From assembly GCF_025420485.1 (NCBI RefSeq), contig NZ_JAOEFD010000008.1:1-64000 (forward strand): a stretch of DNA of 64,000 nucleotides, given 5' to 3'. Under the pieces are notes generated by a model, which did no database searches, had not been told where the DNA came from, and saw nothing but the letters and a program-made list of their open reading frames with translations. Every line of letters begins with the position of its first letter. Within the stretch, counting starts at the first letter, position 1. Positions 8,293 through 17,694 of this stretch are shown here, in pieces. The DNA comes from Nesterenkonia marinintestina (GTDB lineage Bacteria > Actinomycetota > Actinomycetes > Actinomycetales > Micrococcaceae). The translations under genes and the position numbers were made by a program.

Positions 8293-10146
8293 ATGGCCAC
8301 CACCGTCGCAATGGAGCCCGGTGCGGACATCGGAGAGAGCGCCCCGACGAAGAACGAGCGGCTGCTCCGCTTCGTCGCCGAGATCGCCGAACTGACCACC
8401 CCGGACACGATCCACTGGGTGGACGGAGGCGAGGAGGAGCACAGGCAGCTCACCGACGAACTCGTAGAAGCCGGGACTCTGACCCGTCTGACCAGCCCGG
8501 ACTTCCCGAACTCGTTCGCAGCATTCTCCGACCCCGCCGACGTCGCCCGGGTCGAGTCGCGGACGTTCATCTGCTCCGAACAGGAGCGCGACGCCGGATT
8601 CACCAACAACTGGCGTGAACCGGCAGAGATGCGTGAGACCCTCCGGGGAGTCTTCGACGGCTGCATGCGCGGTCGCACGATGTACGTCATCCCCTTCGTC
8701 ATGGGTCACCTCGACGCCGAGGACCCCAAGTTCGGCGTCGAGATCACCGACTCCGCCTACGTGGTCGCCTCCATGCGGATCATGGCCCGCATCGGCACCG
8801 ACGTGATGGAGAAGATCGACGAGCTCGACGCGTTCTTCGTCCCGGCGGTCCACTCCGTGGGTGCCCCGCTCGAGCCGGGGCAGGCCGACGTGCCGTGGCC
8901 GTGCAACGACGAGAAGTACATCGTCCACTTCCCCGAGACCCGCGAGATCTGGTCCTTCGGTTCCGGCTACGGCGGCAACGCCCTGCTGGGCAAGAAGTGC
9001 TACGCGCTGCGCATCGCCTCGGTGATGGCCCGTGACGAGGGCTGGCTCGCAGAGCACATGCTCATCCTCAAGCTCACCAGCCCTCAGGGGAAGAGCTACT
9101 ACATCTCCGGAGCCTTCCCGTCGGCCTGCGGCAAGACCAACCTCGCGCTGATCGACCCGACGCTGGAAGGGTGGACCGCAGAGACCCTCGGCGACGACAT
9201 CACCTGGATCCGCCCCGGCAGGGAGGGTGAATTCCGGGTGGTCAACCCTGAGGCCGGCTACTTCGGCGTGGCTCCGGGCACCGGCTGGCACACCAACGCC
9301 AACGCGATGCGGGCCATCGCCAAGGGCAACTCCATATTCACCAACTGCGCCCTCACCGACGACGGCGGCGTCTGGTGGGAGGGGATGACCGAGGAGGCCC
9401 CCGACCATCTGATCGACTGGCGCGGCCAGGACTGGACCCCGGACTCCGAGGCCCCTGCGGCGCACCCGAACGCACGGTTCTGCACCCCGATCGACCAGAC
9501 CGATATGCTGGCCGACGAGTACTTCGCCCCGGACGGGGTCAAGCTGGACGCGATCCTCTTCGGCGGACGTCGCAAGACCACCGTCCCGCTTGTGACCGAG
9601 TCCCGCGACTGGAACCACGGCATCTTCTTCGGCGCCACCCTGTCCTCAGCGACCACCGCGGCTGCGGAGGGCGCCGTCGGCCAGGTCCGGCGCGACCCGA
9701 TGGCGATGCTGCCCTTCATCGGGTATGACGCCGGCGACTACCTCAACCACTGGGTGCGGGTCTCGGGCCAGGCCCAGGAGGACAAGCTGCCGAAGATCTT
9801 CCTGGTGAACTGGTTCCGTCGCAACCGCGACGGCGGATTCGCCTGGCCCGGCTTCGCCGAGAACTCACGGGTCCTGAAGTGGGTCGTCGAGCGCATCGAG
9901 GGCACCGCCGAGGCCGTGGAGACGCCCATCGGGCTGACTCCGACCCCTGAGGCCCTGGACACTACCGGGCTGGACATCGCAGACGCGGACCTCGAGGATG
10001 CGCTCACAGTCGACGGAGACGAGTGGACCGAGGAGCTCGCCGACATCGAGAACTGGTTCGCCCGGTTCGGCGACTCCCTGCCGGAGTCCATCGTGGCCGA
10101 GCTCGATGAGCTGCGCGGTCGGGTGCGGGCCGCCGAGACGGCCTGA
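8293..10146 (+). CDS. pckG: Phosphoenolpyruvate carboxykinase (GTP)
   Basis: Cytoplasmic gluconeogenic enzyme: oxaloacetate + GTP to PEP + CO2 + GDP. The 617-residue length is normal for the GTP-dependent family and unlike the ATP family. The nucleotide loop is [12 protein letters not shown] with the diagnostic Cys279 and Lys281. [16 protein letters not shown] near the C-terminal third is also typical. The ATG at 8293 follows GGAGGGAACGT. The frame is open upstream to about 8128, but those codons do not resemble the family. Monocistronic, convergent with manB. Confidence 0.97.
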   Translation: MATTVAMEPGADIGESAPTKNERLLRFVAEIAELTTPDTIHWVDGGEEEHRQLTDELVEAGTLTRLTSPDFPNSFAAFSDPADVARVESRTFICSEQERDAGFTNNWREPAEMRETLRGVFDGCMRGRTMYVIPFVMGHLDAEDPKFGVEITDSAYVVASMRIMARIGTDVMEKIDELDAFFVPAVHSVGAPLEPGQADVPWPCNDEKYIVHFPETREIWSFGSGYGGNALLGKKCYALRIASVMARDEGWLAEHMLILKLTSPQGKSYYISGAFPSACGKTNLALIDPTLEGWTAETLGDDITWIRPGREGEFRVVNPEAGYFGVAPGTGWHTNANAMRAIAKGNSIFTNCALTDDGGVWWEGMTEEAPDHLIDWRGQDWTPDSEAPAAHPNARFCTPIDQTDMLADEYFAPDGVKLDAILFGGRRKTTVPLVTESRDWNHGIFFGATLSSATTAAAEGAVGQVRRDPMAMLPFIGYDAGDYLNHWVRVSGQAQEDKLPKIFLVNWFRRNRDGGFAWPGFAENSRVLKWVVERIEGTAEAVETPIGLTPTPEALDTTGLDIADADLEDALTVDGDEWTEELADIENWFARFGDSLPESIVAELDELRGRVRAAETA

Positions 10147-10165
10147 CTCCGGAGCTCGTCCGGGG

Positions 10166-11617
10166 TCATTCGCCGCGGACGAGCTCCAGCACCCGGTCTC
10201 TCAGGGCGTCGAGGACGTCGCCGTCGTGGGCCTCACCGTTGAACCGCAGGTAGGGTTCGGTGTTCGACGGGCGCAGGTTGAACCACCAGCTGCCGTCGGC
10301 GGCTGACACCGTGGTCCCGTCCATACGGTGCACGGAGGTCTCTGCGGCTTCGACGCCGTCGACCAGCTCCGGCGCCTGCGGGGAGAAGACCTCCAGCACT
10401 CGGGCGACGGCGGCGTCCTTGTCCTCGACCTCCGAGTTGATCTCCCCGGAGGCGACGTAGGGGCTGTACTCGGCGGCGAGCTGGGACAGCGGCAGCTCCT
10501 GGGTCCCCAGTGCCGCCAGCACGTGCATGGCCGCGAGCATTCCGGTGTCGGCGTTGAAGAAGTCCCGGAAGTAGTAGTGGGCCGAGTGCTCACCGCCGAA
10601 CACCGCACCCTCTTCGGCCATGACGGCCTTGATGTAGGAGTGGCCGACACGGGTCTCCACCGCACGCCCGGCCTCCCGCTCCACCAGCTCGGGCACCGCC
10701 TTGGAGGTGATGAGGTTGTGGATGATCACCGGAGTCTGCTCGCCCTCGGCGCGTGCCCGGGCGATCTCGCGCCGAGCGACCAGCGCCGTCACCGCTGAGG
10801 GCGGGACCGCCTCGCCGCGCTCGTCGATCACGAAGCAGCGGTCGGCGTCGCCGTCGAATGCGAGGCCGATGTCGGCCTCGTGCTCTCGGACGGCGGCCTG
10901 CAGATCGTGCAGGTTCTCCGGCTCCAGGGGGTTCGCCGGGTGGTTGGGGAACGTGCCATCTAACTCGAAGTACAGCGGCACCACCTCCAGCGGCAGCGGG
11001 TCGAGCAGCTCGTCGCCGAGCACCGCCGGCGTCGTCAGCCCGGACATGCCGTTCGCCGCGTCGACGACGACCTTCAGCGGTCGGACGCCTCGCAGGTCGA
11101 CCAGTCGGCGCAGATACTCGGCGTAGCCGGTCAGGACGTCGGACTGCTCGACGGTCCCGGGCCGCTCGACTGCGGGGATCCGGGCGTCCTCAGTCTCCAG
11201 ATACGTCTGCGCGGCGTCCCGGATCTCCGCGAGGCCGGTGTCCGAGGAGATCGGCACCGCCCCGGCCCGAGCCATCTTCATCCCGTTGTACTGGGACGGA
11301 TTGTGGCTGGCCGTGAACACGACCCCGGGGGCCTGTCGGGTCCCGCAGGCGAAGTAGAGCATGTCGGTGGAGATCCGCCCCAGGTCGACGACGTCGGCGC
11401 CGCGGGCCGTAGCGCCCTCGGCGAACGCCTCGACGAATTCGGGGGAGGTGGGGCGCATGTCGCCGCCGACCAGCACCTGCCGGCCGGTCAGCTCCAGCAC
11501 GTCGACGAATGCGGCGCCGACCGCTCGGACGGAGTCGGCGGTGATGGTCTCGCCCACCAGTCCGCGGACGTCGTAGGCCTTGAAGGAAGCAGAGAGGTCG
11601 ATAGTCACGGAGATCAT
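10166..11617 (-). CDS. manB: Phosphomannomutase/phosphoglucomutase
   Basis: Interconverts hexose 6- and 1-phosphates for nucleotide sugar and glycan synthesis. The 483-residue alpha-D-phosphohexomutase has the phosphoserine loop TASHNPSQYNG (Ser104), the Mg-binding DGDADR loop, the sugar-specificity motif GGEHSAHYYF and the C-terminal phosphate-binding RPSNTEPYLR. The GEHSAHYYFRD form favours a PMM/PGM enzyme over phosphoglucosamine mutase. ATG at 11617 has GGAGGA about 13 nt upstream; an in-frame GTG three codons later is an alternative. Divergent from the MFS gene. Confidence 0.93.
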   Translation of the reverse strand: MISVTIDLSASFKAYDVRGLVGETITADSVRAVGAAFVDVLELTGRQVLVGGDMRPTSPEFVEAFAEGATARGADVVDLGRISTDMLYFACGTRQAPGVVFTASHNPSQYNGMKMARAGAVPISSDTGLAEIRDAAQTYLETEDARIPAVERPGTVEQSDVLTGYAEYLRRLVDLRGVRPLKVVVDAANGMSGLTTPAVLGDELLDPLPLEVVPLYFELDGTFPNHPANPLEPENLHDLQAAVREHEADIGLAFDGDADRCFVIDERGEAVPPSAVTALVARREIARARAEGEQTPVIIHNLITSKAVPELVEREAGRAVETRVGHSYIKAVMAEEGAVFGGEHSAHYYFRDFFNADTGMLAAMHVLAALGTQELPLSQLAAEYSPYVASGEINSEVEDKDAAVARVLEVFSPQAPELVDGVEAAETSVHRMDGTTVSAADGSWWFNLRPSNTEPYLRFNGEAHDGDVLDALRDRVLELVRGE

Positions 11618-11665
11618 CGTAGGACACGCGTCCTCCGATCCCGGGCGCGCGTAGGGTGAGTGGTG

Positions 11666-12886
11666 ATGACTGACGACGCCGGCGGGCCCACGCGGCCCAC
11701 TCCGGAGGATCGCGGACTCCGACCGGGAACCGCGGCGTATCGACGGCTCCTGGTCGCGCTGTTCTTCATCGGGGTGGCGACCTTCGCCCAGCTCTACTCG
11801 CCTCAGGGCCTGCTGCCGCTGATCGTCGCGGATCAGGGCGTCACCGCCGACTCGGCCTCGCTCATGATCTCCGCGGCGACTCTGGGCCTGGCTCTGGGGG
11901 TGATCCCCTGGTCCTACATCGGGGATTCTCGGGGACGGAAGCCGGCGATGCTCGCCGCAGTGTCCCTGGCCTGCCTCTTCGCCCTGGCCTCGGTGATGAT
12001 GCCGACGTTCGAGCTGACCCTGGTCATGCGCTTCCTCGAGGGGCTCATGCTCGGAGGCGTGCCGGCGCTGGCAGTCGCCTACCTCTCGGAGGAGGTCACC
12101 CCGAAGGCCACAGTCGTCGCCGCGGGCACCTATGTCTCAGGGACCACGGTCGGCGGGCTCTCCGGGCGCATCATCGCCGCCCCGATCGGCGAGCAGCTCG
12201 GGTGGGAGGTCGGCGTCTTCGTCGTGACGCTGATCGCCGTGGCCTGCGTGCTGATCTTCCTCCGCCTCGCACCGCGGGCACAGGGGTTCACGCCGAGGAC
12301 GTTCCGGCTCCGCCCCGCGGTGACGGCCCTGACCGGGAATCTGAAGGTCAAGGAGCTCTGGGTCATCTACCTGCAGGGGTTCCTGCTCATGGGCGGCTTC
12401 GTGGCGATGTACAACTACGTGGGATTCCACCTCGCCGGAGAGCCGTTCGGGCTGCCCCTGTGGCTGGTCTCCTTCGTCTTCCTCGCCTACCTCGCCGGCA
12501 CCTGGTCTTCGCCCCGGGCGGGACGGCTGGCCGCCCGATTCAGCCGCAGGCACGTGCTGCTGGGCTCTTCGACGGTCATGTTCGTCGGCGTCGCCCTGAC
12601 CCTGGTGCCGCACCTGTCCGCAGTGGTGGTGGGCACCGTGGTCTTCACCGCCGGGTTCTTCGGAGCGCATTCGGTGGCCGCCGGATGGGCCGGTGTCCGG
12701 GCGGTCGGGGGCCGCGCCCAGTCAGCCTCGCTGTACAACCTCGGCTACTACGCCGGTTCCTCCGTCTTCGGGTTCCTGGGGGGGACGTTCCTCGCCCTGG
12801 CCGGTTGGGCGGGCACCGTGGCCATGGTCCTCGGCTTAGTGGTCGCAGCGACCTCTCTGGCCGCCCTGGTGCTGCCGCGGGACTGA
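11666..12886 (+). CDS. MFS transporter (YnfM-like)
   Basis: A membrane exporter of about 406 residues with 12 predicted membrane segments. The early FAQLYSPQGLLPLI and the conserved loop YIGDSRGRKPAML between TM2 and TM3 place it in the DHA1-like, YnfM-type branch of the major facilitator superfamily. The substrate is unknown. TAGGGT at 11652-11657 is followed 8 nt later by the ATG at 11666, with no Shine-Dalgarno sequence, so translation is probably leaderless. In-frame GTGs at 11660 and 11663 are possible starts. Confidence 0.88.
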   Translation: MTDDAGGPTRPTPEDRGLRPGTAAYRRLLVALFFIGVATFAQLYSPQGLLPLIVADQGVTADSASLMISAATLGLALGVIPWSYIGDSRGRKPAMLAAVSLACLFALASVMMPTFELTLVMRFLEGLMLGGVPALAVAYLSEEVTPKATVVAAGTYVSGTTVGGLSGRIIAAPIGEQLGWEVGVFVVTLIAVACVLIFLRLAPRAQGFTPRTFRLRPAVTALTGNLKVKELWVIYLQGFLLMGGFVAMYNYVGFHLAGEPFGLPLWLVSFVFLAYLAGTWSSPRAGRLAARFSRRHVLLGSSTVMFVGVALTLVPHLSAVVVGTVVFTAGFFGAHSVAAGWAGVRAVGGRAQSASLYNLGYYAGSSVFGFLGGTFLALAGWAGTVAMVLGLVVAATSLAALVLPRD

Positions 12887-12914
12887 GGACAGGCCGGTCC
12901 TCTAGACTGGGGGC

Positions 12915-13796
12915 GTGGAGTTTCTCGTAGTCGTCGCCGTCGGAATCCTGCTGTTCATCCTGGTGCGGGCGCTGCTGCAGCGTCAGGCACAGCGGATGAA
13001 CGAACGTCTGAAGGACGCCGTCACCCCGGAGAACGCCCGCATGGCCGCCAAGACGCTGACCGACGAGCAGCACAAGGAGGTCTACCGGGCGATCGCCGCC
13101 GACGACGGACGTCAGGCGCTCGCCGTCTTCCGGCAGGCCACCGGTGCGAAGATCCAGGACTGCATCGTCGCCGTCCAGGCGCTGCACGCCTATCCCCAGC
13201 CGACGCCTTCGGAGCTGCACCTGGAGGACGACACGACCAGCGCCCCCGACATCGAGGGCATGGGCGCCGAGGCCGTCGACGCTTCTGGGTCAGAATCGGC
13301 GACTCCGGACGACGTCGCCTCCTCGGAGCAGGAGCCGACCGACGCCGACGACTCAGTTCGGGACGAGTACGTGGAGGACGTCATCGACGGCGTCGACGAG
13401 AGCTCTGAGACGGCGGATTCGGACGACGCGCCCGCGGAGGAGGGCGAGACGGACGCGGAGACGGAGACGGAGGCGGAGCAGTCCGACGACGTCGACGCCG
13501 CGGCCCGCCGGCTCATGGAGGAGTCGGGCTTCGACCAGGACGCCGAACTGACCGTCCCCACCGAGTGGACCGAAGAACCCCAGGACGACCTCGGCGGATT
13601 CCACCTGGAGGTCCAGCGCGGTGACGAGAAGATCAGCCTCTCCCACGAGGATCTGGAGCCGTGGGTCCACGACCAGCTGTACGCCCTGGTGCGCAATGAC
13701 GAGCTGGAGCAGGCCTCCGAACTGCTGGCCGCCCACTCTCCGCTGACGCAGGAGGAGGCGCACAAGTTCCTGGTGGTGTTCAGGAACCAGGAGTGA
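12915..13796 (+). CDS. Membrane-anchored protein with two L7/L12 C-terminal-like repeats
   Basis: 293 residues: an N-terminal membrane helix (about 2-20), a first helical module at about 48-93 (LTDEQHKEVYRAIAADDGRQALAVFRQ...), a very acidic linker (about 95-220), and a second module at about 240-288. The modules align by eye (EVYRAIAADDGRQALAVFR against QLYALVRNDELEQASELLA) and resemble the ribosomal L7/L12 C-terminal fold, suggesting an internal duplication. No function is known to me. TAGACT (12903-12908) ends 6 nt before the GTG start, so it is a leaderless candidate. The 3' end overlaps the convergent NUDIX gene by 17 nt. Confidence 0.7.
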   Translation: MEFLVVVAVGILLFILVRALLQRQAQRMNERLKDAVTPENARMAAKTLTDEQHKEVYRAIAADDGRQALAVFRQATGAKIQDCIVAVQALHAYPQPTPSELHLEDDTTSAPDIEGMGAEAVDASGSESATPDDVASSEQEPTDADDSVRDEYVEDVIDGVDESSETADSDDAPAEEGETDAETETEAEQSDDVDAAARRLMEESGFDQDAELTVPTEWTEEPQDDLGGFHLEVQRGDEKISLSHEDLEPWVHDQLYALVRNDELEQASELLAAHSPLTQEEAHKFLVVFRNQE

Positions 13797-14601
13797 GGTG
13801 CGCCGGGGAGTCGGCGTAGTACTCCTCGTCGTGCGGGAACCGCACCCTCCTCGGGCTGGAGTCCGGAACGATCGTCGGTGTCACCCGGGGCGGAGGTGCC
13901 TCATCGGCCGCCGCCAGCGCGGTCTCCACCGAGTCCCAACGGCCCAGCTCCCGGAACTGGGACCAGGTGGGCGGCATCAGGTCCGTGTCACCGTCTCGGA
14001 ACAGCTCGGCGGCCCGTCGCGCCCCCATCCACCGGGTGGCCACCGCCTCACCGGTGGTGTGGACGGCCTGCTGCCCCGACGGCAGCGCGGCCAGGAAGAA
14101 CCGGGTGTCGTAGCGTCGGGGCTGGTCGACCGGAGTCGTCCAGCGGGAGAACGGCCGCAGCACTGAGAAGTCCGGGCGCAGGTCGTGATCCTCGAAGACC
14201 TCGGCCAGCGTCGTCTCGTGGGCCTCGAGTGCCTGACGTGCCGCGTCGTAGGCTCGGGGGTCGACGCCGCCGCCGTCCGAGGTGCGGGCCAGCAGCACAC
14301 CGCACTCCTCGAAGGTCTCCCGCACGGCCGTCACCAGCAGGCGGCGAACGGCGTCCTCATCGTCGTCGAAGGCCGCCGCCCACCAGGGGAGGTCCACCGC
14401 ATCGAAGTCGGCGTCGGGCAGGGCGTCGCCGGGGTCCACGCCGCCGCCGGGGAACACGGTGGCTCCGGCGGAGAAGGCCATGGTGGAGGCCCGGGTCAGG
14501 GTGAAGGCCTCCGGGCCGTCCTGGGTGTCCCGGATCAGCACCACCGAAGCCGCGTCGCGTATCGGCGGTGTCCGGTCAGAGACGTCGTCCGGGATCTGCA
14601 T
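13780..14601 (-). CDS. NUDIX hydrolase (NUDT19-like)
   Basis: A 273-residue NUDIX-superfamily protein. The N-terminal strand DAASVVLIRD and FPGGGVDPGDA lead into an interrupted NUDIX box completed by AVRETFEECGVLLA about 45 residues later. An insertion within the box and the FSRWTTPVD...RRYDTRFFLAALP segment are typical of the NUDT19/RP2p-like group, whose eukaryotic members cleave CoA derivatives. The bacterial substrate is unknown. The start overlaps the end of the upstream SDR gene by 26 nt, indicating a two-gene operon. Confidence 0.85.
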   Translation of the reverse strand: MQIPDDVSDRTPPIRDAASVVLIRDTQDGPEAFTLTRASTMAFSAGATVFPGGGVDPGDALPDADFDAVDLPWWAAAFDDDEDAVRRLLVTAVRETFEECGVLLARTSDGGGVDPRAYDAARQALEAHETTLAEVFEDHDLRPDFSVLRPFSRWTTPVDQPRRYDTRFFLAALPSGQQAVHTTGEAVATRWMGARRAAELFRDGDTDLMPPTWSQFRELGRWDSVETALAAADEAPPPRVTPTIVPDSSPRRVRFPHDEEYYADSPAHLTPGS

Positions 14602-15469
14602 GCCGCGAGCCTACCTGGCTCCGTCCGCGGAACCCGTCCATCCCCCGGTTCACCCCCAACAGGTCCATCGCCCGATCGGCCCAGGGGACCGGAAACAGTC
14701 GGAAGGCGTAGGTGGAGAGCACGGCCGGGGGGAAGACGACGCGGGCGCGACCGGCGTCGATGCCGTTCATGATCTTCTCCACGGCGTCCTCAGGCTCGGT
14801 GATGGGCAGCAGCGCCGGATAGCGGGTGGTCACGCCCTCGAACATGCCGGTGGAGATGTAGTACGGGCAGACCACCATGACTCCGACCGCGGATCCCTCG
14901 GTCCGGAGTTCGGCGCGCAGCGACTCGCTGAACCCGACGGCGGCGAACTTCGAGGCCGCGTAGTCGGTCTGACGGGCGACGCCGACGATGCCGGCTGCGC
15001 TGGCGACGTTCACGATCAGGCCGCGGTCGCGCTCACGCATGCCCGGCAGCAGCGCCCGCACCGTCCAGAACATGGCCAGTGAGTTGACGCGGAATGTGCG
15101 CTCGACCTGCTCCGGGGCGGTGTCCTCGAAGCGTGACCCGGTCACCACCCCTGCGTTGTTGATCAGCAGGTCCACCGGCCCCAGCCTGCGGATGGTCTCC
15201 TCGGCCATCGCCTCGACGTCGGTCCGGTCGGAGACGTCGCACCGGAGGGCGAGGGCCTCACCGCCCTGCCCGCGTATCTCCTCGGCGACCTGTTCTGCGG
15301 AGTCGGCGTCGAGGTCCCAGAGGGCGACGCGCGTCCCCCGGGCGGCCAGTGTCAGGGCCAGGAGCCGGCCGATGCCGCTTCCTGCGCCGGTGATCACTGC
15401 GGTCGAGATGCTGCGGCCGGGTCCGCCTCGGCGGCGTAGAGATCCGATCATGACCTCATTGTGGAGCAC
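14576..15469 (-). CDS. Short-chain dehydrogenase/reductase
   Basis: A 297-residue NAD(P)-dependent oxidoreductase with TGAGSGIG dinucleotide-binding loop, NNAG motif, catalytic Ser in VASAAG and YAASK catalytic pair. The C-terminal extension with hydrophobic VFPPAVLSTYAFRLFPVPW resembles retinol-dehydrogenase-like (SDR16C) members that associate with membranes. The GTG start at 15469 is preceded by GGAGGGG at 5-6 nt. It is followed directly by the NUDIX gene in the same direction. The substrate is not predictable. Confidence 0.88.
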   Translation of the reverse strand: MLHNEVMIGSLRRRGGPGRSISTAVITGAGSGIGRLLALTLAARGTRVALWDLDADSAEQVAEEIRGQGGEALALRCDVSDRTDVEAMAEETIRRLGPVDLLINNAGVVTGSRFEDTAPEQVERTFRVNSLAMFWTVRALLPGMRERDRGLIVNVASAAGIVGVARQTDYAASKFAAVGFSESLRAELRTEGSAVGVMVVCPYYISTGMFEGVTTRYPALLPITEPEDAVEKIMNGIDAGRARVVFPPAVLSTYAFRLFPVPWADRAMDLLGVNRGMDGFRGRSQVGSRHADPGRRL

Positions 15470-15615
15470 CGAACCCCTCCGAGGAAGCAGGTCTCTCGTG
15501 GGGCGTCCGCAGAAGCTTCGGAAGAATCCCAGGTCAGCCGGGCGAAGGTGTTTCCGTTCGTGCCTTCTGAGGACTACTGTTGAGCCGTCACACGCCCCTC
15601 AACAAGGAGGACATC

Positions 15616-15879
15616 ATGGGATTCATCGCTTGGATCGTGCTCGGCCTCATCGCCGGTGCCATCGCCCAGGCCATCCGCCCGGGCGCACCGGGAGGCTTCC
15701 TGGGCACGCTGCTCACCGGAATCGTGGGCGCCCTGCTCGGCGGCTGGATCGCCTCGGCCGTGTTCGGGATCAACGTCAACGAGCAGTTCTTCGACATCGG
15801 GACCTGGGTCGCCGCCATCGGAGGCGGTGTCCTCTTCTCGTTCCTGTGGAGCCTGATCCTCGGCGGACGTAAGGCCTGA
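15616..15879 (+). CDS. GlsB/YeaQ/YmgE family stress membrane protein
   Basis: An 87-residue, Gly-rich integral membrane protein with three hydrophobic segments. It starts MGFIAWIVLGLIAGAIAQAI and has the family-typical GFLGTLLTGIVGALLGGW repeat. Family members are linked to envelope or acid stress but have no defined activity. AAGGAGGACATC precedes the ATG at 15616. A strong terminator follows. Confidence 0.93.
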   Translation: MGFIAWIVLGLIAGAIAQAIRPGAPGGFLGTLLTGIVGALLGGWIASAVFGINVNEQFFDIGTWVAAIGGGVLFSFLWSLILGGRKA

Positions 15880-15897
15880 GGCCTCGCCGCGCGACGA

Positions 15898-15938
15898 AGG
15901 CCCCCGCTGACCCTCGAGAGGGACTCCGGCGGGGGCCT
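15898..15938 (+). terminator. Terminator after GlsB-family gene
   Basis: Inverted repeat AGGCCCCCGC (15898-15907) and GCGGGGGCCT (15929-15938) with a 21-nt loop, 18 nt after the stop codon. Confidence 0.8.
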
Positions 15939-15988
15939 CGGTCGCTGACCACCACGGATCCGCCCTAATAGGATTCTAGAAAGATCAT

Positions 15989-16020
15989 ATGTGATCGAAA
16001 TACGTTCACATCGATAATGT
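15989..16020 (+). promoter_or_regulatory. AT-rich promoter region with inverted repeat
   Basis: Unusually AT-rich patch upstream of the 92-residue gene. Inverted repeat ATGTGA (15989-15994) and TCACAT (16006-16011) with an 11-nt spacer, then TAATGT (16015-16020) as a likely -10. The repeat could be the operator of a dimeric regulator that covers the spacer. Confidence 0.45.
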
Positions 16021-16047
16021 GAAAGACAGTCGAGAAGGAGCTTGAGG

Positions 16048-16326
16048 ATGCCTGAGCGTTACGACGTCATCGTGACGTCCGACGTCGAGATCGACACCTC
16101 CACCGAGAGCGAGCTGAACAAGGACGACCCCGTCGAGCGTGAGACGATCACCGGCTTCGACGGAGACCACGGCGAGAACGGCTACGCGTACGTCGTCTCG
16201 GTCATGGCCCCGGACGGAGCCGGCGTGGGCCCCGCGAAGGTCCGCCTGGAGAGCGCAGGCTTCGAGGTGCAGGAGACGAATGATCCGGAGCGACCGCTGC
16301 ATGTCACCGGCGTAGGACAGAAGTAG
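16048..16326 (+). CDS. Small conserved-looking protein of unknown function
   Basis: A 92-residue soluble acidic protein (starts MPERYDVIVTSDVEID). Strong alternation of beta-type segments is visible: YDVIVTSDVEI, YAYVVSVMAP, KVRLESAGFEVQ. I do not recognise a family. The gene is well formed: AAGGAG 8 nt before the ATG, its own AT-rich promoter and its own terminator, so it is probably expressed at a good level. Confidence 0.7.
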   Translation: MPERYDVIVTSDVEIDTSTESELNKDDPVERETITGFDGDHGENGYAYVVSVMAPDGAGVGPAKVRLESAGFEVQETNDPERPLHVTGVGQK

Positions 16327-16349
16327 GACCTGCCTCCAGAGGCAGGGAG

Positions 16350-16381
16350 CCGCCCCCATCACCACCAGGTGATGGGGGCGG
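16350..16381 (+). terminator. Strong terminator after the 92-residue gene
   Basis: Perfect 14-bp stem CCGCCCCCATCACC (16350-16363) with its complement (16368-16381) and a 4-nt loop. Confidence 0.88.
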
Positions 16382-16436
16382 TGGTGCGTCGAGGTGCGGT
16401 CGGGGCCAACAAATCGGCCTCTCACGCCGACAACAG

Positions 16437-16473
16437 ACCCCCGCCGACCTGTTATCCCAGGTCAGGCGGGGGT
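16437..16473 (-). terminator. Terminator downstream of tRNA-Ser
   Basis: Arms ACCCCCGCCGACCT (16437-16450) and AGGTCAGGCGGGGGT (16459-16473) pair with one bulged A, directly downstream of the tRNA on the minus strand. Confidence 0.7.
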
Positions 16474-16480
16474 TCAGGGG

Positions 16481-16568
16481 CGGAGGGCAAGGGATTCGAA
16501 CCCTTGGTACGGGGTTGCCGCACACCGGTTTTCAAGACCGGCTCCTTCGGCCGCTCGGACAGCCCTCC
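16481..16568 (-). tRNA. tRNA-Ser (anticodon TGA)
   Basis: Class II cloverleaf on the minus strand: acceptor GGAGGGC/GCCCTCC, anticodon stem CCGGT/ACCGG with loop CTTGAAA giving TGA, a long variable arm (TGTGCGGCAACCCCGTA), and T-loop GGTTCGAATCC. 88 nt with discriminator G; no encoded CCA. Confidence 0.96.
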
Positions 16569-16707
16569 AGCGAAGCTCCGTCCGGAGGATCCCCACCGGT
16601 TGCGAAACTCTAGGGGACGACTATACGTGAGCCGCCGCCGAAGGATCGACTCTGAGTCAGAGGGGCTCCGGCTAGGCTGGGCCCACGCCCACCCAGGACG
16701 GAGGACC

Positions 16708-17694
16708 ATGCGAGCTGTCGAGTACGAAGGCTCCGGCGGAGTCGAGGTCATCACGGTCTCGGAGGTGCAGGACCCCGCTCCCGCCGCCGGTCAGGTGCTG
16801 ATCGAGGTCGCCGCGGCCGGGCTCAACCGAGCCGATGTGATGCAGCGCCTCGGTGTGTACCCGCCGCCCGCCGGCGTCACCGAAGTCCCCGGTCTCGAGG
16901 TCTCCGGTCGAGTCGTCGACGTCGGCCCGGACAGCCCGCGGGAGGCCCGTGAGCTGATCGGCGCCGACGTCGTCGCACTGCTGGCCGGCGGAGGCTGTGC
17001 GGAGAAGGTGGTCGTCGACCACCGCCACGTGCTGCCCGTCCCGGACGGCGTGGACGTCGTCGAGGCCGCCGGGCTGATCGAGGTGGCCGTCACCGTGCAC
17101 TCGAACCTCATCGGGGAGGCCGGCGTCCGTGCCGGTGACACCGTCCTCGTGCACGGTGGGGCCGGCGGCATCGGCAGCTTCGCCCTGCAGATGCTCGCGT
17201 CCCTCGGTGCCCGCGTCATCACCACCGTCGGCGGCCCGGAGAAGTTCGATGCCGCCGGGGAGCTGGGGGCCGACCACGTGATCGATCACCGCGCCGAGGA
17301 CTTCGCCGCCCGGGTCGAGGAGATCACCGGGGGCCGCGGCGTGGACGTGATCCTCGACGTCGTCGGTGCGAAGTACCTCCACGACAATCTCCGTTCGCTG
17401 TCCCAGGACGGTCGCCTGGTGGTCATCGGGCTCCAGGGCGGACGCCGTGCTGAGGCCGATCTCGGGCGCATGCTGACCAAGCGGCTGAGGATCATCGCCA
17501 CCACGCTGCGCAGCCGCGACGCCGAGACCAAGGCCCGCTTCGTCTCGGCGGTGCATGAGGACATCTGGCCGCTCATCGCCGCCGGGCGGATCCGAGTACC
17601 GATCGATGCGACCTTCCCCCTGGCGGAGGCCGCCGAGGCCTACGCCCACTTCGACGCGGGAACCCACATCGGCAAGGTGCTGATCACCCCATGA
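16708..17694 (+). CDS. NAD(P)H-quinone oxidoreductase, zinc-independent MDR family
   Basis: A 328-residue medium-chain dehydrogenase/reductase. GLNRADVMQRLGVYPPPAG is the signature of the PIG3/QorB-type quinone oxidoreductases. The Rossmann loop is VHGGAGGIGSFALQ, and catalytic-zinc Cys/His ligands are absent, as expected. It probably reduces quinones with NADPH in the cytosol. The ATG at 16708 follows GGACGGAGGACC. It overlaps the next gene as ATGA at 17691. Confidence 0.92.
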   Translation: MRAVEYEGSGGVEVITVSEVQDPAPAAGQVLIEVAAAGLNRADVMQRLGVYPPPAGVTEVPGLEVSGRVVDVGPDSPREARELIGADVVALLAGGGCAEKVVVDHRHVLPVPDGVDVVEAAGLIEVAVTVHSNLIGEAGVRAGDTVLVHGGAGGIGSFALQMLASLGARVITTVGGPEKFDAAGELGADHVIDHRAEDFAARVEEITGGRGVDVILDVVGAKYLHDNLRSLSQDGRLVVIGLQGGRRAEADLGRMLTKRLRIIATTLRSRDAETKARFVSAVHEDIWPLIAAGRIRVPIDATFPLAEAAEAYAHFDAGTHIGKVLITP

